In this document: positions 58,703 through 64,000 of the stretch, piece by piece
Layout of the letters: every line of letters begins with the position of its first letter
Position numbering within the stretch: the first letter of the stretch is position 1
Source of the DNA: Chloroflexota bacterium
Lineage (GTDB): Bacteria; Chloroflexota; Anaerolineae; Anaerolineales; Villigracilaceae
Reading direction: 5' to 3'
Length of the DNA: 64,000 nt
NCBI GenBank assembly: GCA_016234555.1
Contig: JACRBJ010000065.1
Span: 62,001 to 126,000 of the forward strand
Position numbers and translations under genes: made by a program
The notes under the pieces: model-generated
The model's database searches: none
The model's input: the letters and a program-made list of their open reading frames with translations, nothing else
Told to the model about the DNA's origin: nothing

Positions 58703-58760
58703 ACGGTTTTAGATCCGCGGCTTTGCGTCCCTGCCTTTCGGCAGGTTTGCTTTTATCGGT
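58703..58760 (-). ncRNA. c-di-GMP-I (GEMM) riboswitch, proximal
   Basis: On the minus strand: GCAAACCTGCC-GAAA-GGCAGGGACGCAAAGCC followed by GGATCTAAAACC. The GCAAACC block, GAAA tetraloop, GGGACGCAAAGCC receptor and CTAAAACC tail agree with the GEMM-I consensus. About 100 bases upstream of the sortase start. Confidence 0.92.
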
Positions 58761-58860
58761 ACGATTTTTTAGTAAGGTTCAAGAAAAACGGGTCGGTTGC
58801 CCGTACCCGCGAAAATAAACAATAATTGATCTTCGGCGGTCTGGCAGCCCTGGTTGGTTC

Positions 58861-58920
58861 ACAACTTTAGACCCATGACTTTGCGTCCCTGCTTTTCAAC
58901 AGGTTTGCGATTTATCGGAT
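58861..58920 (-). ncRNA. c-di-GMP-I (GEMM) riboswitch, distal
   Basis: On the minus strand: GCAAACCTGTT-GAAA-AGCAGGGACGCAAAG, then GGGTCTAAAG. Same consensus as the proximal copy but with sequence differences in every helix, so it is an old duplication or independent gain. Between the two lies ACGGG-N7-CCCGTTTTTC, a weak terminator-like hairpin at about 58783-58803. Confidence 0.9.
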
Positions 58921-59143
58921 GTTTTCATTTTGGAGTCTAGCACAGGTTGGCGATTACACGCTTTTCAATTCAGAAATGGCACCTTTTAGTCCTGTAAGGT
59001 AGGTCGGGCGTTTTTCCCCGCCCCACCCGTGATTAAGCTATTGGATGAAAATCGTGTGTCATATTCGAACCGTGTTTCGCCATTCAGACTTCCAACGATG
59101 ATGATATGATTAAGGCAAGAAGCTGAAAGTTGCAGGATAATTA
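58921..59143. other. Divergent intergenic region between sortase riboswitches and CHAD gene
   Basis: Should hold the sortase promoter on the minus strand and the CHAD promoter on the plus strand. I see TTGGAT near 59041 and a GATATGATT stretch near 59104-59112 as possible plus-strand elements but no strong match. Nothing coding. Confidence 0.4.
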
Positions 59144-59992
59144 ATGAGCGCGCAACCCCTTTTGCTTGATTCGCTAACCTCCCGCTGGAAAAGATACAAA
59201 ACCGAGTTGAAGAACTGCCGCGACGAGTTTTCAGAGGAGGCGGTTCACGACTTCCGCGTGGCGGCGCGCCGCCTGCTGGCTTCGCTCGACCTGTTGCAAG
59301 CCATCATCCACGGAGCCAAAACCAAAAAGATACGCCGCATCCTGAAAGACCAGTTGGACAATCTCGATGAATTGCGCGATGCCCAGGTGATGCTTGCCGA
59401 TATTGCGGAGAATATCCAGAAAAATCCGTCCCTCAAACCGTTCGAGGAATATTTGCAGCGCAGGGAAAAGAAGTTGATGCGCGCCGCCCGCAGGGGGATC
59501 AAGTCCTTGAAAATCGGGGAACTTGCGAAACGGATGCGGAAGCTGGAGGAAGCCGTCGGTGAATCCCAACCCGATGGTCTGGACCCGCTTCCCGCTGTCG
59601 ATGAATCCTATGCGAGAGTCATCCAACGCTACGGGAAGGTTGATCCCGCCCAGTCAGCCACCATCCACCGCTTGAGAATCGCCTTCAAGAAATTCCGCTA
59701 CATGGTTGAATCCATCCATCCCACGCTCAAGGGTTTCCCCGAAGATACCCTGAAACGAATGCACGATTACCAGACCTCGATGGGTGAAATTCAGGACATG
59801 GAGGCGGCTTTGCAGGAACTCGCCGAATTCGAAAAGACCGCGCCTAAGGGGTACGACCCCGAACCCGTCCGCGCGTATTACAGGGAGCAACATGCCCTTG
59901 CCATCTCGCGTTATCTCGAAGACAGGGGCGAAATCACCGCCTTCTGGCGCGCCGCGCCAGACCAACCGTTTCCGAAGGAGAACCAGCCATGA
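59144..59992 (+). CDS. CHAD domain protein
   Basis: 282 residues, helical, with the conserved His/Arg-rich blocks of CHAD: VHDFRVAARRLLASLDLL, ELRDAQVMLADI, IHRLRIAFKKFRYMVESIHP and MGEIQDMEAALQEL. CHAD domains bind inorganic polyphosphate through these basic helices. Upstream of a SixA-type phosphatase (four-base overlap) and ppk, which supports a role with polyphosphate granules. Confidence 0.95.
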   Translation: MSAQPLLLDSLTSRWKRYKTELKNCRDEFSEEAVHDFRVAARRLLASLDLLQAIIHGAKTKKIRRILKDQLDNLDELRDAQVMLADIAENIQKNPSLKPFEEYLQRREKKLMRAARRGIKSLKIGELAKRMRKLEEAVGESQPDGLDPLPAVDESYARVIQRYGKVDPAQSATIHRLRIAFKKFRYMVESIHPTLKGFPEDTLKRMHDYQTSMGEIQDMEAALQELAEFEKTAPKGYDPEPVRAYYREQHALAISRYLEDRGEITAFWRAAPDQPFPKENQP

Positions 59993-60483
59993 ACTTATAT
60001 CTTATCCGCCACGCCATTGCCGTCGAGGAATACGAAGACGACAGCCAGCGCCCGCTGACCGACAAGGGCAAAAAGAAAATGCGCCAGATTGCAAAGGGCT
60101 TGCGTGCCCTCGGCGTGGAGTTCGATTTGATCCTATCCAGCCCCTACGTCCGCGCCGTGGAGACTGCCGAAATTTTGGCGGATGTTCTCAAGGTAAAGAA
60201 GGATGTACAATTTAGCGAGAACCTCGTCCCGTCAGGCGGTCCTGAAGCGTTGATTGCGGAACTAAACGAGAAATATAAAGCGGACAGCATTGCCCTTGTG
60301 GGACACGAACCGTTTCTCTCTGCATTGATCGGTCTGCTGGTTGCGGACAATGCCAACGCCGACATTACCCTCAAGAAGGGTGGCGTGTGCAGTCTCTCCG
60401 CCGACGACCTGCATCACACCCGCAAGGCAAGCATGGACTGGTTGCTCACGCCCGGCATTTTGGTTGGGATTAGTGAGAAATAG
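59989..60483 (+). CDS. sixA: SixA-type histidine phosphatase
   Basis: 164 residues. Phosphohistidine motif LYLIRHAIAVE at the start, second block LILSSPYVRAVETAEIL and ALVGHEPFLSALIGLL with the second catalytic His. The SixA subgroup removes phosphate from His on proteins such as phosphotransferase HPt domains; some CHAD-linked members may act on other phosphates. Overlaps the CHAD gene by four bases (ATGA). Confidence 0.92.
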   Translation: MNLYLIRHAIAVEEYEDDSQRPLTDKGKKKMRQIAKGLRALGVEFDLILSSPYVRAVETAEILADVLKVKKDVQFSENLVPSGGPEALIAELNEKYKADSIALVGHEPFLSALIGLLVADNANADITLKKGGVCSLSADDLHHTRKASMDWLLTPGILVGISEK

Positions 60484-60499
60484 AAACGGAGAAATAGAA

Positions 60500-60560
60500 A
60501 CGGAGTCCAACGACTCCTGTCGTTGATATCAAAAGTCAGGAGACTTTTGAGTCCGATTTC
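60500..60560. repeat. Pair of palindromic elements between sixA and ppk
   Basis: GAGTCCAACGAC with GTCGTTGATATC, then AAAAGTC-AGGA-GACTTTT flanked by GAGTCC. The same two element types stand side by side at 20815-20884. Confidence 0.6.
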
Positions 60561-60577
60561 GAGAAGGAAGAAATTTA

Positions 60578-62683
60578 ATGGCAGAACAGAAAACGCCCCC
60601 AACCGAGAGCATCGACCTCACCTCACCCTCCCTTTACTTCAACCGCGAGCTGAGTCTGCTCGAATTCCAGCGCCGCGTGCTGGAGGAAGCCTGGGACGAA
60701 GCCAATCCCCTGCTGGAGCGGGTCAAATTTCTTTCCATCTTCGGCTCGAACATGGACGAGTTCTTTATGGTGCGCGTTTCGGGCATCCGCAAGATGGCGG
60801 AAGCACGCATCATGGAAATTTCACCGGACGGCATGGTCCCGCCTGATGAACTCGCCGCCATCCGCAAGCTGTCGCAGGAGTTGATGGTCGAAGCGCAGAA
60901 ATGTTACCAGCGCAAACTTTTGCCGCAACTTGAAAAAGCGGACATCCACATCATCGACTATCACAAGTTGAACAAATCCCAAAAGGAACGGGTGGACACC
61001 TATTTCAGAGACGTCATCTATCCCGTGCTGACGCCGCTCGCGCTCGATCCTGGTCATCCCTTCCCGCACATCTCCAACCTGAGTTTGAACCTCGCCATCG
61101 TCATCCACGATAAAAAGGGAAACGAAAAATTTGCGCGCCTGAAAGTGCCAGATACTTTGCCGCGCCTTTTGCCGATCAAGCGCTCGTCGGGCGGAGTCCG
61201 CAAGGATGGCTCGATTCCGCGCCAGCATTATTTTGTCTGGCTGGAGCAGGTGATCGCCGCCAACCTCGAAGGACTGTTCCCCGGCATGCAGGTGACCTCG
61301 GCGCATCCCTTCCGCATCGTCCGCGACGCCGACATCGAGATTCAGGAACTCGAAGCCGATGACCTGCTGGAGACCATGCAGCAAAACATCCGCAAGCGCA
61401 GGTTTGGCTCGGTGGTGCAGGTGGCGGTGTACGAATCCATGCCACAGAACATCCGTGAACTGCTCGTGGACAATCTCGAAGTCTCCTCCAACGATGTGTA
61501 CGTCCTGGATAGCCCGTTGGGGCTGAGCAGTCTCTGGCAGTTGTACAGCAGTGTGGAGCGTCACGACTTGAAGGATGTCCCCTACAAGCCGCGCCTTCCG
61601 AAACAGTTGAAACATGCAACCACGGCGGCGGATATTTTCGATACCATCCGCGGCGGAAATATTTTGATTCACCATCCCTACGATTCCTTCAACCCCGTCG
61701 TGGACTTCCTCAACGCCGCGGCGCGTGATCCGCAGGTGCTTGCCATCAAACAGACTTTGTATCGCGTCGGCTCGAATGCGCCCGTGGTCGAAGCCCTGCT
61801 CGAAGCGGCGGAGCGCGGCAAGCAGGTGGCGGTGCTGGTGGAGTTGAAAGCCCGCTTCGATGAAGAGTCGAATATCGGCTGGGCGCGCGCGCTGGAAGAA
61901 GTGGGTGTGCATGTGGTGTATGGATTGGTCGGCTTGAAGACCCATTGCAAGGTGACGATGGTCGTCCGCCAAGAAGGTGAAGGCATCCGCCGCTACCTGC
62001 ATATGGCAACAGGGAATTACAACGCGCTGACTTCCCGCATCTACGAAGACATCGGTCTCTTCACCTGTGACGAAAACATGGGCGCGGATGCCACCGACCT
62101 TTTCAACTATCTGACGGGGTATTCCACCAAGCAGGAATTCCGCAAGTTACTGGTTGCCCCCGTCAGCCTGCGCAGAAAACTGGAAAAGATGATCCAGCGC
62201 GAGATCGAACACGCCGGGCAAGGGCGCAAAGCCCGCCTGATCTTCAAGGTCAATTCGCTGGTCGATCCCGAAATGATTCGGCTGCTCTATCAGGCGTCAC
62301 AGGCTGGGGTACAAGTGGATTTGCTTGTGCGCGGCATGTGCTGTCTGCGTCCCGGCATCAAGGGCGTGAGCGAAAACATCCGCGTCATCAGCATCGTCGG
62401 ACGGTACCTCGAACATAGCCGCGTCTTCTACTTCCAGAACGACGGCAGGGAGGAAATCTACCTCGGCAGCGCCGACCTCATGCAGCGCAACCTCAACCGC
62501 CGCGTCGAGGTGGTCTTCCCCGTCGAGAGCAAGACCCACATCCGCCACTTGCGTGACCGCGTTTTGGAGACCTACCTGAAGGATAATGCCAGCGCACGCA
62601 TCTTGCAGGCAGACGGAACCTACACCCGCTTGAAGCCCGAAGGCAAGGATGTGGTGGACGTTCAGGAAAAGTTCATGGGGTGA
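60578..62683 (+). CDS. ppk: Polyphosphate kinase 1
   Basis: 701 residues, full length. It polymerises the ATP gamma-phosphate into polyphosphate. Four-domain order: N-terminal YFNRELSLLEFQRRVLEEA, head domain, then two PLD-like catalytic domains with the phosphorylated His in LVGLKTHCKVTMVV and the second in GRYLEHSRVFYFQ. The C-terminal GSADLMQRNLNRRVEVVFPV is diagnostic. Last gene of the CHAD-sixA-ppk cluster and followed by a strong terminator. Confidence 0.97.
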   Translation: MAEQKTPPTESIDLTSPSLYFNRELSLLEFQRRVLEEAWDEANPLLERVKFLSIFGSNMDEFFMVRVSGIRKMAEARIMEISPDGMVPPDELAAIRKLSQELMVEAQKCYQRKLLPQLEKADIHIIDYHKLNKSQKERVDTYFRDVIYPVLTPLALDPGHPFPHISNLSLNLAIVIHDKKGNEKFARLKVPDTLPRLLPIKRSSGGVRKDGSIPRQHYFVWLEQVIAANLEGLFPGMQVTSAHPFRIVRDADIEIQELEADDLLETMQQNIRKRRFGSVVQVAVYESMPQNIRELLVDNLEVSSNDVYVLDSPLGLSSLWQLYSSVERHDLKDVPYKPRLPKQLKHATTAADIFDTIRGGNILIHHPYDSFNPVVDFLNAAARDPQVLAIKQTLYRVGSNAPVVEALLEAAERGKQVAVLVELKARFDEESNIGWARALEEVGVHVVYGLVGLKTHCKVTMVVRQEGEGIRRYLHMATGNYNALTSRIYEDIGLFTCDENMGADATDLFNYLTGYSTKQEFRKLLVAPVSLRRKLEKMIQREIEHAGQGRKARLIFKVNSLVDPEMIRLLYQASQAGVQVDLLVRGMCCLRPGIKGVSENIRVISIVGRYLEHSRVFYFQNDGREEIYLGSADLMQRNLNRRVEVVFPVESKTHIRHLRDRVLETYLKDNASARILQADGTYTRLKPEGKDVVDVQEKFMG

Positions 62684-62722
62684 ATGGGGAATCGGCGAAT
62701 GAGCTAATCATCGGACAATATA

Positions 62723-62753
62723 AAAGGCTTTGGATATTTTCTCCAAAGCCTTT
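62723..62753. terminator. Bidirectional terminator between ppk and lepB
   Basis: AAAGGCTTTGGA (62723-62734) and TCCAAAGCCTTT (62742-62753). T-rich on both exits (TTTGAGTTT on plus, TTTTATATT on minus). Its stem is shared with 63650-63694. Confidence 0.85.
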
Positions 62754-62811
62754 GAGTTTCCAGGTATTCTTACTGCCGCGCATCGATGGCTGCGCGTTGT
62801 AATGTACGGTA

Positions 62812-63606
62812 TTATGGCGGGAAATTACCATCAAGGATTTCCCCGAAAGCGTCGAAGGGAAAATATACCCAAACCGCCTTACCTGTAATATTTTCGCGGG
62901 GCACAAATCCCCAATTATGTGAATCAGAAGAATCGGGACGGTTGTCACCTAAAACAAAATACTGCCCTGTGGGGATTTCCCATTCCCCAGAGTAAGGCGC
63001 TTTTTTAGAAATATAGGGTTCGTTAATGGGCGTCCCATTGATTGAAACCTGACCTTGATCAATTGAAACCACCTCGCCAGGAAGACCGATAACACGTTTC
63101 AGCATGCCTTGTTTTGGGTCTATTGGGAACTTGAATAAAACAATGTCGCCGCGTTGCGGGGTATTCTGCTGATATGCCAGTTTATCAACCAAAATATAAC
63201 TTTCGCCGGGCAGGGTTTCTGCCATTGAATAGCCGTCATTCCGAACCCTGGCGGTTGAAGTATTTATAAGAAAGCTGAGCGGTAAGGGAAGGACCAGCCA
63301 AACCACAGCCACTAATGCCAGTGAAATCAGCCAGTGTTGTCGTCTGAGGCGAAAGGTAAGGAAGAAATAGATCAAACAAGTCAAGCCAATAATAAACAAA
63401 ATGGCAATATTTGTCGGGGAAAGCATTTGTGCGGAAGAAAAAACGTAAGCGATTATGGAACCAGAAATAAGGTTATAAATACCAAGAAACGCAAAAATAC
63501 GACGAGCACAGTGACTACACAACCTGAAAACCAGGATGGTTTTGGCGGATTTTGAACAACTGGGGGTGAATTGGATACTGTCATTTTGGTAGAAGCCTTT
63601 TGACAT
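62812..63606 (-). CDS. lepB: Signal peptidase I with extended N-terminal membrane region
   Basis: 264 residues from the ATG at 63606 (MSKGFYQNDSIQF); ATG 63621 or GTG 63645 are possible, but a TATAATG box overlaps 63621. Catalytic Ser in NDGYSMAETLPGE, Lys in QGMLKRVIGLPGEV, and the closing GDNRPDSSDSHNWGFVPRENITGKA are standard. It cleaves signal peptides on the outer face of the membrane. Unlike typical LepB with one or two helices, three helices precede the active site. A CSHC pair follows SCSKS near residue 20-35 and may bind metal. AT-richer than ppk. Confidence 0.92.
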   Translation of the reverse strand: MSKGFYQNDSIQFTPSCSKSAKTILVFRLCSHCARRIFAFLGIYNLISGSIIAYVFSSAQMLSPTNIAILFIIGLTCLIYFFLTFRLRRQHWLISLALVAVVWLVLPLPLSFLINTSTARVRNDGYSMAETLPGESYILVDKLAYQQNTPQRGDIVLFKFPIDPKQGMLKRVIGLPGEVVSIDQGQVSINGTPINEPYISKKAPYSGEWEIPTGQYFVLGDNRPDSSDSHNWGFVPRENITGKAVWVYFPFDAFGEILDGNFPP

Positions 63607-63649
63607 TGAGGATGTCCGCATTATATCCGCTAATGAACCGATCACTGCA

Positions 63650-63694
63650 CAATTTAAAAGGCTTTGGACAATTTCTCCAAAGCCTTTTAAATTG
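63650..63694. terminator. Strong terminator upstream of lepB
   Basis: CAATTTAAAAGGCTTTGGA (63650-63668) and TCCAAAGCCTTTTAAATTG (63676-63694) give a perfect 19-bp stem. It ends the minus-strand beta-propeller gene. The inner 12 bases are the same as in the terminator at 62723. Confidence 0.85.
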
Positions 63695-63712
63695 CTGAAG
63701 ACAAAAATGAGG

Positions 63713-64000
63713 TTATGGAAATGGCGTCAAAGTCAATGCTTCTGAATCAATTGGAGTTAATTTGTTAGTTTCTATGTCAAAAATATAATTATCTGTAGAC
63801 CTATATGTGGTAAGCAGTATTTCTTTCTCTGAAAGCCATTTTGAAGCGACATACCAATAAAGAGGATCATAGAGCATTTTTCTTATGGTATTTCTCTTGA
63901 TGTCGATTAAGTACACAGTAAAGCTCGTGTTCGTTTCAAACCAATTTTCATCAGTTGCAGAAAAAACAATTTTGCTGCCATCTGGCGACCACTGAAAAAT
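63713..64000 (-). CDS. C-terminal part of a PD40/TolB-like beta-propeller protein (partial)
   Basis: The frame is open across the window edge and gives the last 95 residues. It starts FQWSPDGSKIVFSATD, the classical WD40-like PD40 (TolB) blade motif, and continues with further strands (NYIFDIETNKLTPIDSE). The GTG start given in the ORF track at 63916 is internal. Such proteins are usually secreted or periplasmic. The rest lies beyond the window. Confidence 0.75.
   Translation of the reverse strand: MFQWSPDGSKIVFSATDENWFETNTSFTVYLIDIKRNTIRKMLYDPLYWYVASKWLSEKEILLTTYRSTDNYIFDIETNKLTPIDSEALTLTPFP

Overview
The window is one contiguous, mostly GC-rich bacterial chromosome segment with about 60 genes. 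It has no rRNA, tRNA, CRISPR array or recognisable transposase. The gene content fits a Chloroflexota bacterium, probably class Anaerolineae: WtpA-type and TupA-type oxyanion transporters, a four-subunit 2-oxoacid:ferredoxin oxidoreductase, lipoproteins with Thr/Glu/Ala/Pro linkers, paired M16 proteins, and many small palindromic repeats at gene ends. This placement is an inference from gene content, not from a marker tree.

Layout. 1-5500: end of a membrane protein, a very large PAS/GAF/HD-GYP c-di-GMP phosphodiesterase, an FmdB zinc-ribbon protein and a lipoprotein. 5600-16930: a molybdenum/tungsten homeostasis island. It holds a wHTH plus oxyanion-binding-type regulator, three surface lipoproteins with sulfite-oxidase-like domains (one fused to a TupA tungstate-binding domain), a WtpAB importer without its own ATPase, a molybdenum-storage-protein homologue, TupBC, and a TiaS-like protein with an ECF-S-like membrane protein. 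A palindrome, TCTGATAAG-N6-CTTATCAGA, recurs in front of the lipoprotein genes and, degenerate, in front of the regulator, which suggests one regulon. A truncated histidine kinase follows, flanked by a direct repeat of the tupC 3' end. 17860-29500: housekeeping genes (AcpS, M16 pair, VanZ, DedA, MnmA, HAD, VWA lipoprotein, REC-GGDEF, GH13 glucosidase). 29527-32480: alaS, preceded by a leader with an alanine-rich peptide and a terminator, apparently an attenuator.

32700-35500 is an AT-rich, probably acquired four-gene cassette (two related wHTH-type proteins, a HEPN-type candidate RNase, and a two-TM protein with a PLD-like domain), a candidate undescribed defence system. 35600-41420: cytochrome P450, small membrane proteins and the korDABC-type oxidoreductase operon. 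41440-45930: a yybP-ykoY (Mn2+) riboswitch in front of a small exported protein, a DedA protein, a small membrane protein and a P2-type cation ATPase, giving a likely manganese-export operon, followed by an amphi-Trp protein.

45969-50742 (minus) is a four-gene cluster: B12-binding mutase-like protein, opine-dehydrogenase-like enzyme, asparagine-synthetase-like enzyme without the glutaminase cysteine, and a methyltransferase. It may make an unknown small molecule. 50898-57880: esterase, large (alpha/alpha)6 glycosidase, MaoC hydratase and a class A penicillin-binding protein. 57958-58920: a sortase preceded by two tandem c-di-GMP-I riboswitches. 59144-62683: a polyphosphate cluster (CHAD, SixA, Ppk1). 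62812-64000: signal peptidase I and the end of a PD40-type beta-propeller protein.

The most promising items for follow-up are the Mo/W regulon and its SUOX-TupA fusion, the alaS alanine attenuator, the tandem c-di-GMP switches on the sortase gene, palindromic repeats inserted in frame in alaS and the GH13 gene, and the HEPN cassette.
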